64,000 nucleotides of DNA from Actinomyces sp. HPA0247 (GCA_000411415.1 KE150450.1:188580-252579), one strand, 5' to 3'; positions 28,278-37,434 are shown, counted from the stretch's first letter. Program-made: numbers and translations. Notes: generated by a model not told the origin, from the sequence alone.

Positions 28278-29130
28278 ACTCCGATTGTGCCACCCGCGCC
28301 GAGAGCATGTCCCACTGGGGAGCGTCCTCGACGACGGGGGCTGCCTCACGTCGGGACTCGGCCCACGCGTCCGCGAAGAGCTGCGCCCACTTGGCGTAGG
28401 CCGCCGAGTTGGGGTGGAAGAAGTCCGCCGCGTGGTAGGCGAAGGTGTAGGTCGGCAGCGAGTATTCCTGGGTGAGAGAACGCAGGTCAACCAGGTGGGC
28501 GGTACTGTCGGCAACGGCGGCGCCGATGCGGTCGGACATGTCCTGCGCGCGGCTCTCCTGCGGCATGATGCCGAAAGAGGGGATGGTGGACACCAGGGCG
28601 TCAGCAGGCAGGGAGGCGAGAACGCGGCGCAGGCGCTCCTCGAACTGTCCGGGTGCCATGTCCTCGGCCATCACGTCGTTGCCACCGATGGTCAGCGTGA
28701 CCAGGTCGGGGCTGTAGGGGCCGTCCAGGAGGCCCAGGCCGCGCATCTGCGGGATCTGGGTGAGTTCGACAGATTCGATGGTCGCGCCCGACAGGGAGAG
28801 GTTGAGCAGCAGGACCTCGCGGTCTAGCTGGGCGTTGATGGCCGAGGCGAGGCGTGCCGGGTAGGACTCGGTGATGCGCGAGGCCCCCATTCCCTGCACG
28901 GACGAATCGCCGAGGGAGACGATGAGGTAGGGACGCTCGCCCTCGGGGTGCTCATCACACTCGCGGAGGCGGTCGAGGGTCGCCAGGTTGTGGTCTTCCC
29001 AGGCCTTGCGGTAGTCACCGCGCTGGGAATCCAGCCGCAGGAGGCGTCCGATCGCCAGGCCACCGCCGAAGAGGCTCGCGCCGCCGGCTGCCGCGCCCGC
29101 TACCTGCCATGCTCGTTTGCTGATCCCCAT
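28267..29130 (-). CDS. SGNH/GDSL family hydrolase
   Basis: A 287-residue esterase-like protein with an N-terminal hydrophobic anchor (about 10-28). The SGNH blocks are visible: the nucleophile Ser in SLGDSSVQGMG (block I), G in L-S-G-A-T, I-G-G-N-D-V (block III), and the Asp/His pair in D-F-F-H-P-N-S-A-A-Y (block V). Substrate is unknown; family members deacylate lipids or acetylated sugars. GGGAAGGA precedes ATG 29130. It overlaps pth by 11 bp. Confidence 0.87.
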   Translation of the reverse strand: MGISKRAWQVAGAAAGGASLFGGGLAIGRLLRLDSQRGDYRKAWEDHNLATLDRLRECDEHPEGERPYLIVSLGDSSVQGMGASRITESYPARLASAINAQLDREVLLLNLSLSGATIESVELTQIPQMRGLGLLDGPYSPDLVTLTIGGNDVMAEDMAPGQFEERLRRVLASLPADALVSTIPSFGIMPQESRAQDMSDRIGAAVADSTAHLVDLRSLTQEYSLPTYTFAYHAADFFHPNSAAYAKWAQLFADAWAESRREAAPVVEDAPQWDMLSARVAQSEYDD

Positions 29131-29177
29131 CGAAGTGTCCTTCCCTCGTTTGTGCTGTCTCTCAGTGTAACGAGGCC

Positions 29178-29212
29178 GGGGCCGGTGCTTCAAATGCTGA
29201 AGCACCGGCCCC
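29178..29212 (-). terminator. galK terminator
   Basis: ggggccggtgcttca (29178-29192) pairs perfectly with 29198-29212 around a 5-base loop, 20 bases after the galK stop. The T-rich side is on the plus strand, so it may act in both directions, but only galK needs it. Confidence 0.8.
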
Positions 29213-29231
29213 TCGGTTTGTCACAGATCGC

Positions 29232-30479
29232 TCAGCCGAGACGTCCGGCGGGTGCTCCCGGGAGGGATCGGATGAAGTGTGGAGGCTCCCATCCACGCTG
29301 GGCGTAGGCAGCAGCGACGGCCTGCGCAACACCTGTGACGGCATCCGCATCGACGAGCGCGATCGCGCTGCCACCGAAGCCACCTCCCGTCATACGCGCA
29401 CCGTGAGCGCCCGCCGCGCGAGCCGCCTCCACGGCCACGTCCAGCTCCTCACAGGACACCTCGTAGTCGTCACGCAGCGAGTCGTGCGAATCATTGAGGA
29501 GCGCACCCGCGACCGCCAGGCGCGTCCCTTCCAGCGGCCCCTCGTCGAGAAGCTCGATGAATGCGCGCGTACGCGCGATCTCGGAGACAACGTGGCGCGT
29601 ACGCGCAGCCAAGCGCTCATCACCGAGGGCAGCCGAGGCCTCGTCCAGGTCGGTCACGTCCACGAGCTGGTCCACCCCCAGGATGCGCGCAGACTCCTCA
29701 CAGTCCGCGCGGCGCGAGCCGTACTGGCCGTCCGCCAGCGAATGCTTGGCCCGCGTGTCGATGACGAGGAGCTCGAGGCCGACCGCACCCAGATCGAAGG
29801 GAACCTGGCGCGTCGACATGTCGCGACAATCGAGGGCCAATGCATGCCCCTCACGACAGCGCAGGGAGGCCGTCTGGTCCAGCCCTCCGGTATTCGCGCC
29901 CGCCACCTGGTTTTCCGCGACGCGCGCAGCGTCCACGAGGACCTTGCGTCCCTCGTCGTTGGGGGCTTCGACCGTGCCCGCCAGGCCCAGCGAGCACACC
30001 TCATCGAGGGCAACCGCAGTCGCACACTCAAGCGCAGCACTCGACGAGAGGCCACCACCCAGGGGCACACACGACCACAGGGCCGCATCAAAACCGGGCA
30101 GGGGCCCGTACCCGGCTTGCTCGAGGGCCCACGCGACACCCGCAAGGTAAGCGGTCCAGTGATTCGTCACCTCGCCAGGGGTCCCCTTCGGGCCGATCAC
30201 GTCAAGGTCAAGAACGTCAATCGCCTCGCGCGTCTGCGGCGAAATGAGGCGAATCGTCCGATCCTGGCGTGGTGACAGGGCGACGTAGGCGCGGTGCGGA
30301 AGGGCAATCGGCAGGCACGGACCGCCGTTGTAATCCACGTGCTCCCCGATGATATTGACGCGCCCGGGCGCGCTCCACACGCCCCGAGGCTCATAGCCAA
30401 ACGCGTCACGAAACAGATTGGCGGCCTGCGCTGCCCCTTCATCGGGAGTAACGGCGTCGGCCCACACGAGATCACTCAC
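29232..30479 (-). CDS. galK: galactokinase
   Basis: The 415-residue GHMP kinase phosphorylates galactose. Family motifs are all present: G-R-V-N-I-I-G-E-H-V-D-Y-N-G-G (substrate binding), P-L-G-G-G-L-S-S-S-A-A-L-E (ATP loop) and M-T-G-G-G-F-G-G-S-A-I-A-L. GTG 30479 is preceded by AAGGAGGATCTT, which fixes the start; the frame is open far upstream, but those residues lack homology. No other Leloir genes are adjacent. Confidence 0.95.
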   Translation of the reverse strand: MSDLVWADAVTPDEGAAQAANLFRDAFGYEPRGVWSAPGRVNIIGEHVDYNGGPCLPIALPHRAYVALSPRQDRTIRLISPQTREAIDVLDLDVIGPKGTPGEVTNHWTAYLAGVAWALEQAGYGPLPGFDAALWSCVPLGGGLSSSAALECATAVALDEVCSLGLAGTVEAPNDEGRKVLVDAARVAENQVAGANTGGLDQTASLRCREGHALALDCRDMSTRQVPFDLGAVGLELLVIDTRAKHSLADGQYGSRRADCEESARILGVDQLVDVTDLDEASAALGDERLAARTRHVVSEIARTRAFIELLDEGPLEGTRLAVAGALLNDSHDSLRDDYEVSCEELDVAVEAARAAGAHGARMTGGGFGGSAIALVDADAVTGVAQAVAAAYAQRGWEPPHFIRSLPGAPAGRLG

Positions 30480-30603
30480 AAGATCCTCCTTGGTCTCACT
30501 CCACAAGGCTACGTGAACGCCCTCACACCATTCAAGCGCTGCGGCCTCATCGCGCACACCCCGGTACAGTGGAGACATAACAACCGCGACACAGGTAGGC
30601 CCC

Positions 30604-31152
30604 ATGTTCCTCCCCCAACGACTCCCCGGCCAGGACTGGCTCGGCGTCGTCGTCGCGATCCCCGAACCCTGGGTCACCCAGCTCACTGACCTGCGCCTAC
30701 GCCTCGGCGACCTCGCAGGCTCTCGCATCCCCGCGCACATTACGCTGATGCCCCCGACGCCCGTCGCCCGCGACGCGCGAGCTGAGGTCATCGACCACTT
30801 GCGCTCCATCGCCTCGAGGCACTCCCCCTTCCGCGTGACCCTGTCCGGCACAGACTCCTTCCGCCCCATCTCCAACGTCGCATTCATGACACTGGCCGAA
30901 GGCGCACGCGACTGCACAGACCTCGCCGAAGAGATCCGCTCAGGTCCCCTCGACCACGAGACGCGCTTCCCCTATCACCCGCACGTCACACTGGCGCAAG
31001 ACGTCGACGACATCGCCTTGGATCTTGCCCTCGATATCGGCGCAACCGTCGAGGCGTCGTGGATCGTCCCCGGCTTCCGCCTGGACCGCATCGACCCCTC
31101 GGGCATCTACTCCTCGATGGCCCTGTTCGACTTTGACGCCTCCGGCCACTGA
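30604..31152 (+). CDS. 2'-5' RNA ligase / cyclic phosphodiesterase family protein
   Basis: A 182-residue 2H phosphoesterase. Two H-x-T motifs, HITL (about 45-48) and HVTL (about 123-126), form the active site expected to open 2',3'-cyclic phosphates. The physiological RNA substrate in bacteria is unclear. It is divergent from galK, with 124 bp between. The ribosome binding site before ATG 30604 is weak. Confidence 0.85.
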   Translation: MFLPQRLPGQDWLGVVVAIPEPWVTQLTDLRLRLGDLAGSRIPAHITLMPPTPVARDARAEVIDHLRSIASRHSPFRVTLSGTDSFRPISNVAFMTLAEGARDCTDLAEEIRSGPLDHETRFPYHPHVTLAQDVDDIALDLALDIGATVEASWIVPGFRLDRIDPSGIYSSMALFDFDASGH

Positions 31153-31226
31153 TTCCCTGCCCGCCCAACCCGCGTCTCACCCACCGACGTTCCGGGCGCC
31201 GTCGGGCCCGCCCGCCCGCTCACCGT

Positions 31227-31251
31227 CCGCGCCGCGAGCTTCGCTCGGCGC
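31227..31251 (+). terminator. possible hairpin after the 2'-5' RNA ligase gene
   Basis: cgcgccgcgag and ctcggcgcg fold around CTTCG. There is no T-tract. The remaining 31153-31345 sequence is GC-rich and shows no other feature. Confidence 0.4.
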
Positions 31252-31345
31252 GTCGGCTCGAAGCCCGGCCAGGCCCTGCAGCCCCGCCGGCGCCCTCCAC
31301 GCCGACACCATCTCAGCGCTGCGAGCACCGAGCCCCATCAATATT

Positions 31346-31446
31346 GCACGTAATTCCCACGCACCTTATTCAAAGATTGAATTCAGATTGTTGGAATTGC
31401 AACGTTTCCAGCGAATATTGAAACTTCACCCAATCGAATTACGTGC
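31346..31446. mobile_element. small inverted-repeat (MITE-like) element, copy A
   Basis: gcacgtaattc at 31346-31356 is inverted as gaattacgtgc at 31436-31446, enclosing an AT-rich 101-bp segment. Copy B at 58352-58457 has the same terminal sequence, nearly the same length, a similar left flank (CAAT.T.GCACGTAATTCC) and an internal GGAAT..CAACGTT in common. The local base composition differs strongly from the GC-rich surroundings. No transposase is encoded. Confidence 0.65.
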
Positions 31447-31499
31447 GAAATTTTGAGAAACAGTGCCACAGACCACAGACCAGGCCGCCCACGGACACG

Positions 31500-31548
31500 A
31501 AAGGCCGCGGCCGCCCCAGAACCCGATAGTCCTGGGCCAGCCACGGCC
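31500..31548 (-). terminator. xth terminator
   Basis: On the reverse strand a 17-bp imperfect GC stem (31532-31548 with 31503-31519) is followed by TTT, 15 bases after the xth stop. Confidence 0.75.
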
Positions 31549-31562
31549 TCGTCGATGAAACG

Positions 31563-32390
31563 TCAGATCTCGTAGGTCACCGAGACGGGCGCGTGATCCG
31601 AGAAGCGCTCCGCGTACTCGTCGGCGCGGCCGATCTCGAAGGAGCGCGCACGCTCCCCCAGGGCCGGCGTCGCGTACTGATAGTCGATGCGCCAGCCCGC
31701 GTTGTTCACGAACGCCTGACCGCGCCACGACCACCACGAGTACGGCCCCTGCACGTCGCCGGCCAGGTCGCGCACGGTGTCGCGCCAGCCGTCTTCCACC
31801 CACTGGTTCAGGAAGGCGATCTCCTCATCGAGGACGCCAGCTCGCTTGTTGTGGTTCGGCTTCCAGTTCTTGATGTCAGCCTCGCAGCGCACGACGTTAA
31901 AGTCACCGCACACGAGCGACGAGATTCCCCCAGCAGCCTCCTTGGCGAGCAGCTCCGCCATGCGCGCACCGATGCGCGGCAAGTGCGCCATCTTCGCCTC
32001 CTGCTTGGGCGTATCCTTCTCGCCCGAATGGAAGTAGGCCGAGACGACTCGCACGGGGGTGTCGCCGCCCTCGGGGCGCACGACGGCTTCAAGCCAGCGG
32101 CCCGAATCCACGTCCGTCTCAGCATCGTCGAGGACCAGGCGAGGCTCACCCTCCAAGCTCGCCTGCCCCCTCCGCACAGCCACACCGACGCCCGCGCGCC
32201 CCTTGATGCGGCACGGAACCCACACGCTGTCCCAGGCATCGCCCATGATCTCGCGGGAGATCTCCTCCGGCGCGCGCACCTCCTGCATGAGCAGCACGTC
32301 CGTGTCGCTCCCCTCCAGCCAGTCGAGGAAGCCACGCTTATGGGCGGCGCGGATGCCGTTCAGGTTCACGGTCGTCACCGTCAGGGTCAT
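31563..32390 (-). CDS. xth: exodeoxyribonuclease III
   Basis: The 275-residue AP endonuclease/exonuclease has the EEP active site: N-L-N-G-I-R-A near the start, metal ligand Glu in L-M-Q-E-V-R, C-G-D-F-N-V near 171, R-I-D-Y-Q-Y near 239, and the terminal S-D-H-A-P-V with the catalytic Asp-His. It acts in base excision repair. AAGGAGAAAACG precedes ATG 32390. It follows folD by 130 bp, with a hairpin between them. Confidence 0.95.
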   Translation of the reverse strand: MTLTVTTVNLNGIRAAHKRGFLDWLEGSDTDVLLMQEVRAPEEISREIMGDAWDSVWVPCRIKGRAGVGVAVRRGQASLEGEPRLVLDDAETDVDSGRWLEAVVRPEGGDTPVRVVSAYFHSGEKDTPKQEAKMAHLPRIGARMAELLAKEAAGGISSLVCGDFNVVRCEADIKNWKPNHNKRAGVLDEEIAFLNQWVEDGWRDTVRDLAGDVQGPYSWWSWRGQAFVNNAGWRIDYQYATPALGERARSFEIGRADEYAERFSDHAPVSVTYEI

Positions 32391-32433
32391 CGTTTTCTCC
32401 TTACGCGAGTTTTTCTTCAGTCTAGAGGAACGA

Positions 32434-32472
32434 GGAGGCGCGGCGAGGAATGGATATCCTCACCGCGCCTCC
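32434..32472 (-). terminator. hairpin between folD and xth
   Basis: ggaggcgcggcgagga pairs with tcctcaccgcgcctcc with one wobble pair around a 7-base loop, followed on the minus strand by TCGTTCC. It would at least partly separate xth from glyA-folD. Confidence 0.7.
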
Positions 32473-32520
32473 GCTGCATTGTCGCGCGACCTCCACGTTC
32501 GCCGAGGCCACGCGCCGTTG

Positions 32521-33429
32521 TCAGTTCGCGCTGACTCCCGCCTGGCGTTCGGCCGCCTCGACGACGTTTGTCACGAGGAGGGCCCGCGTCATCGGGCCGA
32601 CGCCGCCCGGATTGGGGCTCAGCCAGCTGGCAACCTCATCTACGCCGTCCGCGACGTCGCCCATCAGGCGGGCCTTGCCGTCCTCGCCCTGCACGCGGCT
32701 CACGCCGACGTCGAGGACAACAGCGCCGGGAGCCACCATGTCGCGCGTGATGATCCCTGCGGATCCCGCCGCGGCCACGATGACGTCCGCTCGACGCACG
32801 TGGTCAGCCAGGTCGGTCGTGCCCGTGTGGCAGACGTCGACCGTCGCGTTCACTTCCTTGCGCATGAGCAGCAGGCCGATCGAACGACCCACGGTCACGC
32901 CGCGGCCGACGACGCACACGTTCTTGCCGGCCAGGTCGATCCCATGGCGTTCCATGAGTTCAATGACCGCGCGCGGCGTGCACGGCAGGGGCGAGTCAAT
33001 GGGACCCGAGCCCCGCAGGACGAGGCGCCCGAGGTTCATCGGGTGCAGACCGTCCGCGTCCTTCGCGGGGTCGATACGCTCCAGAACGGCGTTCGTGTCG
33101 ATCCCGCGAGGCAGTGGCAGCTGCACGATGTAGCCCGTGCAGGCAGGGTCCGCGTTGAGCTGATCAATCGCGGCTTCCACCTGTTCCTGCGTGGCGTCGG
33201 CAGGCAGGTCCACACGGATCGACTCAGCGCCGATTTCCGCACAGTCACGGTGCTTACCGGCGACGTAGGCGACGGACCCGGGGTCCTCGCCCACGAGGAT
33301 CGTGCCGAGGCCCGGGACGACCCCGGCCTCGCGCAGACGATCAACGCGTTCCTTCAGCTCCGCCTTGATCGCGGCAGCTGTCGCCTTTCCATCCAGGACC
33401 CCTGCGGGGCCTTCCCAGGGAGCCCTCAC
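32521..33429 (-). CDS. folD: bifunctional methylene-THF dehydrogenase/cyclohydrolase
   Basis: The 302-residue enzyme interconverts methylene-, methenyl- and formyl-tetrahydrofolate. Motifs are Y-V-A-G-K-H-R-D-C near 52 (catalytic Lys), G-Y-I-V-Q-L-P-L-P near 97, and the NADP loop [11 protein letters not shown] near 171 with P-G-G-V-G-P-M-T near the end. It begins 2 bp after the glyA stop, so both share the ZTP riboswitch control. Confidence 0.96.
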   Translation of the reverse strand: MRAPWEGPAGVLDGKATAAAIKAELKERVDRLREAGVVPGLGTILVGEDPGSVAYVAGKHRDCAEIGAESIRVDLPADATQEQVEAAIDQLNADPACTGYIVQLPLPRGIDTNAVLERIDPAKDADGLHPMNLGRLVLRGSGPIDSPLPCTPRAVIELMERHGIDLAGKNVCVVGRGVTVGRSIGLLLMRKEVNATVDVCHTGTTDLADHVRRADVIVAAAGSAGIITRDMVAPGAVVLDVGVSRVQGEDGKARLMGDVADGVDEVASWLSPNPGGVGPMTRALLVTNVVEAAERQAGVSAN

Positions 33430-33431
33430 GA

Positions 33432-34715
33432 TCAGAGCCCGGCGTAGAGCGGGTGCTTGTCCGTCAGCTTCTTGACGCGAGCGCGCAGGGCGTCCACCTC
33501 AACGTTGCCGCCGGACGCGCCCTGGGCCAGGGTCGTGCCGATGATGTCCGCAACCTCGGTGAAGTCCTCGGCGTCGAAGCCGCGCGTCGCGAGGGCGGGG
33601 GTGCCGATGCGCAGGCCCGAGGTGACGGCCGGCGGACGCGGGTCGAAGGGGACGGCGTTGCGGTTGACGGTGATGCCGACCTCGTGCAGGAGATCCTCGG
33701 CCTGCTGGCCGTTGAGCTCCGACTCGACGAGGTCAACGAGGACCAGGTGGACGTCGGTGCCGCCGGTGACGAGCTTGATGCCAGCCTTCTTCGCATCGTC
33801 CGCACCCAGACGCTCCGCAAGAATCTGCGCGCCCTCGAGAGTACGGCGCTGGCGATCCTTGAACTCCTCGGTCTGCGCGACCTTCATGGCGATGGCCTTC
33901 GCGGCGATTACGTGCATGAGGGGGCCGCCCTGCTGGCCGGGGAACACGGCAGTGTTGAGCTTCTTGCCCCACTGCTCGCCGCGCGAGGACAGGATCATGC
34001 CGGAACGAGGCCCGCCCAGGGTCTTGTGGACCGTCGTCGTCACGACGTCGGCGAAGGGGACGGGGTTCGGATGCAGGCCCGCGGCGACGAGGCCGGCGAA
34101 GTGAGCCATATCCACCCAGAGGGCGGCGCCAACCTCGTCCGCGATGTCGCGGAAGGCCTGGAAGTCGAGGTGACGCGGGTAGGCGGACCAGCCGGCGATG
34201 ATCACGCGCGGGCGCTCGGCGAGGGCCGCCTCGCGGACCTTCTCGGGCTCGATGCGCATGGTCTCGCGGTCGACCTCGTAGGCAACAGCCTTGTAGTGCT
34301 TGCCCGAGAAGTTCAGGCGCATGCCGTGGGTCAGGTGGCCGCCGTGGGCCAGGGACAGGCCCAGGATCGGGTCGCCGACGTTCGCCATCGCCATGAGGGC
34401 AGCGGCGTTGGCCTGCGCGCCCGCGTGGGGCTGAACGTTGACGTAGTCGCCGCCGAAGACCTGCTTCGCACGCTCGATGGCCAGCGATTCGGCAACGTCC
34501 ACGAACTCGCAGCCGCCGTAGTAGCGGCGGCCCGGGTAGCCCTCGGCGTACTTGTTGGTGAGGACCGAGCCCTGCGCCTCGAGGACGGCGCGCGGAACAA
34601 AGTTCTCCGAGGCGATCATCTCGAGGGTGTCACGCTGGCGGCCAAGCTCGGAGTCCAGGACGGCCTGAATCTCAGGATCCAGCTGGGCCAGTGTCATGTC
34701 ATTGAGGGAATCCAT
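33432..34715 (-). CDS. glyA: serine hydroxymethyltransferase
   Basis: The 427-residue PLP enzyme converts serine to glycine and charges tetrahydrofolate with a one-carbon unit. Visible features: I-A-S-E-N-F near 34, the Y-Y-G-G-C-E segment, the Schiff-base Lys in [14 protein letters not shown] (near 225-238), and the C-terminal R-I-G-T-P-A. GGAGAACCCC precedes ATG 34715. A ZTP riboswitch lies in the 5' leader, which ties expression to folate one-carbon status. Confidence 0.97.
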   Translation of the reverse strand: MDSLNDMTLAQLDPEIQAVLDSELGRQRDTLEMIASENFVPRAVLEAQGSVLTNKYAEGYPGRRYYGGCEFVDVAESLAIERAKQVFGGDYVNVQPHAGAQANAAALMAMANVGDPILGLSLAHGGHLTHGMRLNFSGKHYKAVAYEVDRETMRIEPEKVREAALAERPRVIIAGWSAYPRHLDFQAFRDIADEVGAALWVDMAHFAGLVAAGLHPNPVPFADVVTTTVHKTLGGPRSGMILSSRGEQWGKKLNTAVFPGQQGGPLMHVIAAKAIAMKVAQTEEFKDRQRRTLEGAQILAERLGADDAKKAGIKLVTGGTDVHLVLVDLVESELNGQQAEDLLHEVGITVNRNAVPFDPRPPAVTSGLRIGTPALATRGFDAEDFTEVADIIGTTLAQGASGGNVEVDALRARVKKLTDKHPLYAGL

Positions 34716-34759
34716 GGGGTTCTCCTATTGATCATCCGATGATGGTTGGCAGTGGCCTC

Positions 34760-34832
34760 TAGCCCAGGCGGGCGGCTATCGATGCCGACGCGTCGCTCCC
34801 CGGTGGTGGCCCACCTATTCGCCAGTCACGAC
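34760..34832 (-). ncRNA. ZTP (pfl) riboswitch
   Basis: Reading the reverse strand from 34832, the leader shows the pfl consensus: CGTGACTGGCG, then GTGGGCCACCACCGGGGAGC and the 3' conserved CCGCCCGCCTGGGC ending near 34761. These riboswitches sense ZMP/ZTP, which accumulates when 10-formyl-THF is low, and normally turn on purine and one-carbon genes. The riboswitch ends about 45 bases before glyA, exactly the class of gene it regulates in other bacteria. Confidence 0.9.
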
Positions 34833-34974
34833 ACGCTCATCAGTTTATCTCTCGGCGGTTTTCTACGCATTCTGCCAAGGTGTCAGCAAGCTACCAGCCG
34901 GTCACGGCACGTTCCGATCGCGCGTGCACAACTCGCCAGGTGCACGAAATCACAGCGTTTTTTCGCTTGTACTT

Positions 34975-35009
34975 AACCCTTTGGTTAGCAACCAAGCTAA
35001 CCATATGGA
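34975..35009 (+). promoter_or_regulatory. promoter with AACC..GGTT palindrome before the sugar transferase
   Basis: aaccctttggtt (34975-34986) contains a possible -35 TTGGTT, with 17 bases to TATGGA (35004-35009). A second inverted repeat, GGTTAGC/GCTAACC, overlaps it (34983-35002). An alternative -10 is TAGACT at 35010. The same arrangement occurs before both large secreted-protein genes. The 34833-34974 part of this gap holds nothing else clear. Confidence 0.6.
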
Positions 35010-35148
35010 TAGACTAGGGTTAACACCTAACGGTGACTGAGTTGCGCCGGGAGCATTTACCTAGTAACTCTCCCAGTCTGGAGCGGTTTTCGCCGTTCTA
35101 ACCGACATGCAGCATTTGAGTTTGAGGAAGTAGAAGGAAGACGCACAG

Positions 35149-35844
35149 ATGACAACTTTGACGAAGCCCACTGCACGGGCCGCCTCGACGGCCCTCGCGT
35201 TCGAGCACGCGTCGGATCTTGCCGCGTCCGCCGACAATGCGATCAAGCGCATGTGCGACTTTTTCGCTGCGCTCATCGGCATTATCCTGCTGACGCCACT
35301 CTGGATCATCGTCGCCCTGATGGTGCGCCTCAACGACGGCGGCCCCGCCTTCTTCAAGCAGGAGCGCGTGGGCCTCGATGGAACGACTTTTACCATGTAT
35401 AAGTTCCGCACCATGCGGGTGGACGCCGAAGAGCTCAAGGCCTCCCTCATGGAGGCCAATGAGGCAGACTCCTCCGCCGGAAATTCGATCATGTTCAAGA
35501 TGGCTAACGATCCGCGTATTACACGCATCGGCTCCTTCCTGCGCAAGACCTCTATCGACGAGCTTCCCCAGCTGTTCAACGTCCTGCGTGGCGACATGTC
35601 GCTCGTGGGCCCGCGCCCCCCGCTCCCCAGCGAGGTTGCTCAGTACGAGCCCCGCGTGATGGGTAAGTTCGCCGTGCGCCCCGGCATCACGGGCCTCTGG
35701 CAGATCTCCGGCCGCTCGAATCTCTCGTGGGATGAGACCGTCCACCTGGACCTCTCCTACGCCCAGCACCGCTCTCTGACCCTTGACGCGTGGATCATGC
35801 TCCAGACCATTCCCGCGCTGCTGCGTTCCGAGGGCGCTTACTAA
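35149..35844 (+). CDS. polyprenyl-phosphate sugar-1-phosphate transferase (initiating sugar transferase)
   Basis: A 231-residue bacterial sugar transferase that loads the first sugar phosphate on the lipid carrier in polysaccharide synthesis. One membrane segment (about 38-62) is followed by the catalytic domain: Y-K-F-R-T-M-R near 85, R-K-T-S-I-D-E-L-P-Q-L-F-N-V-L-R-G and M-S-L-V-G-P-R-P-P near 157. It is the short form without the N-terminal four-helix part. AGAAGGAAG lies upstream of ATG 35149. It begins the polysaccharide region and ends in a strong terminator. Confidence 0.93.
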   Translation: MTTLTKPTARAASTALAFEHASDLAASADNAIKRMCDFFAALIGIILLTPLWIIVALMVRLNDGGPAFFKQERVGLDGTTFTMYKFRTMRVDAEELKASLMEANEADSSAGNSIMFKMANDPRITRIGSFLRKTSIDELPQLFNVLRGDMSLVGPRPPLPSEVAQYEPRVMGKFAVRPGITGLWQISGRSNLSWDETVHLDLSYAQHRSLTLDAWIMLQTIPALLRSEGAY

Positions 35845-35867
35845 GCCTTTCTCTCTGTGTGTGATTG

Positions 35868-35908
35868 GGTGTGGCCCGAGCCGATCGGCTCGGGCCACAC
35901 CTTTATTT
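35868..35908 (+). terminator. sugar transferase terminator
   Basis: ggtgtggcccgagcc pairs perfectly with ggctcgggccacacc around GATC and is followed by TTTATTT. Confidence 0.95.
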
Positions 35909-36342
35909 GGCGGCACCGACAAACTCCATGGGCGCCATCATCGCGATCCGATACACCTCCGTCATGGCCACATCACTGCGGGTCACAGCGTCATTGGGAG
36001 TGTGACACCTATCGAGATGCAGCCGCTCACCCCCGGTTCGCAGAGATCATCGTCAGGCACATACGAGGCATTCTGCGGGCACCTCATTCACTGCATAACC
36101 CTTTTTAAGCATCCATTCGGAAGCGTTTTGAGACACGTTCAGCACCACGCCCCACCCCCGCGCACACCCCTTGAACGCTCCCGAAAGCCGACCACCGCTC
36201 ATGCACGAAAGAGGGGCTGACCTGAGGGTTTTGAACACCGCGCGGACCCTGCTGGCGCCCAGTTTTCGAGACGCATAACCGACCAAGACCAGCCTCGCGA
36301 TCAACCTGCCTTGCTCACAGGCTGGGCGGATCCATCGTGACG
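35909..36342. other. gene-free stretch without recognised content
   Basis: No coding frame on either strand has a ribosome binding site or family resemblance. I see no hairpin with a T-tract. The composition is mixed and it may be degraded sequence next to the repeat array that follows. Confidence 0.5.
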
Positions 36343-36451
36343 ATGCGGATAGGTTATGACGATATGGATAGGTTATCGACATGCGGATAGGTTAATAAGC
36401 TATCCGCATGCTCATAACCTATCCGCATGCTCGTCATCTATCCACGTGCGC
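36343..36451. repeat. mirrored array of six ~19-20 bp units (ATGCGGATAGGTTATGA)
   Basis: Three forward units start at 36343, 36362 and 36381 (gcggataggttatgac, atggataggttatcgac, gcggataggttaataag). Three inverted units follow at 36401, 36421 and 36440 (ctatccgcatgctcataacc, tatccgcatgctcgtcatc, tatccacgtgcg). Unit spacing is two helical turns, with no unique spacers. The array could be protein binding sites or the paired ends of a deleted insertion sequence. Confidence 0.75.
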
Positions 36452-36556
36452 GCAGACTCCCTCATCGACGAGGGACCTGTCAGAACACAAGCAGCGCTGG
36501 GCGTCAGCGGAGACCACCACATGCCAGCAATCGATAGCAGCCCAGCAATGGATACA

Positions 36557-36631
36557 ACGGAGGCCGACCCCGCAGGGCCGGCCTCCGTGGCAGTCACTCA
36601 CGCGAAATGTCTCATGGACAGTTTCGCGTGA
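36557..36631. terminator. two adjacent hairpins downstream of the WecG/CpsF gene
   Basis: The first hairpin is 36557-36570 with 36575-36588 (acggaggccg/cggcctccgt core, one mismatch). The second is TCACGCGAAA (36598-36607) with TTTCGCGTGA (36622-36631), extended inside by TGTC/GACA. Both follow the reverse-strand gene that ends at 36644; neither has a T-tract. Confidence 0.5.
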
Positions 36632-36643
36632 ACAGCGTCGACG

Positions 36644-37429
36644 TCATTCCTCCGCGTCGGAGCGAGGCCCAACGACGAGTCCGAGATCGTCGAAGCTACC
36701 CATGGCCTCGAGCCGGGAGATGAGCTCGGGGGCGTGCGCGACGAAGTCGAGTGCTTCGACGGTGTAGCGCTTGGTGAGGCGCTTGGGCTCGTGGGCGATG
36801 CGCCACGCCCAACCGAGCCGGGCGGCGTGCACCCAGTCCGGGAAGTAGTCGTCGGCCGCTCGCGCGTACTGGTCGATCCATCCACCCGCGGTGCACACGG
36901 AGGCCTCGGGCACGAGTCCGAGCGCGACGGACGCGACCACTTCCTGGAGGCCAGCCCCCAGGCCGACGATGACGAGTCGCGGGTCGAAGGCGGTGAGCAC
37001 CGACGGATCCGCCTTAAAGCGGCGGAGCCCCTCGTACCCATCGATGACTTGGACGTCGAATCGGTGCAGGCGCTCAGCTGCGGCCTGGCCGGCCTCGGGA
37101 ACGGCACCGATGAGCGTGATGCGGGCGCCGTCATCGAGGCGGTCAAACACGTGCGGCAGGACGAGGTCGGCGGAGGTCCGAGAGACCTCGTGACCGGCCG
37201 CGCGCAGGCGCATCTGCAGCAGAGTCCCGTCGAAGCCGACGGTGTTCATGCGCGCGAGCGCACGGAAGTCGGCGTGCAAGAGGGACCAGTGGTTGAGCCA
37301 TGTGGTGGCGTGCCCTCTGGTGAGCACGCGCTGGGCCATGGCGTCGAATGCGGGGTCGGCGAGAGTGCCGACCTCGCCGGCGGCCTCGGGGTAGTCCGGG
37401 CCGTCGGCGGAGGTTGACTGGTCAGTCAT
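36644..37429 (-). CDS. WecG/TagA/CpsF family glycosyltransferase
   Basis: The 261-residue protein belongs to the WecG/TagA/CpsF (GT26) family, which adds N-acetylmannosamine-type sugars to lipid-linked glycans. Family segments are N-T-V-G-F-D-G near residue 57, D-G-Y-E-G-L-R-R-F near 125, L-V-I-V-G-L-G-A-G-L-Q-E near 148, and G-G-W-I-D near 178. The usual G-x-P-x-Q-E loop is G-A-G-L-Q-E here. ATG 37429 has GAGGTG upstream; GTG 37438 overlaps the stop of the preceding secreted-protein gene, so the pair is translationally coupled. Confidence 0.8.
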   Translation of the reverse strand: MTDQSTSADGPDYPEAAGEVGTLADPAFDAMAQRVLTRGHATTWLNHWSLLHADFRALARMNTVGFDGTLLQMRLRAAGHEVSRTSADLVLPHVFDRLDDGARITLIGAVPEAGQAAAERLHRFDVQVIDGYEGLRRFKADPSVLTAFDPRLVIVGLGAGLQEVVASVALGLVPEASVCTAGGWIDQYARAADDYFPDWVHAARLGWAWRIAHEPKRLTKRYTVEALDFVAHAPELISRLEAMGSFDDLGLVVGPRSDAEE

Positions 37430-37434
37430 GGGGT

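Noticed and set aside
30480..30917. A 146-residue N-terminal extension of galactokinase
   Set aside because: No homology in the extension, and AAGGAGGATCTT directly precedes GTG 30479.
36343..36451. Possible CRISPR array
   Set aside because: Units are about 20 bases, contiguous, half inverted, and have no unique spacers or cas genes nearby.
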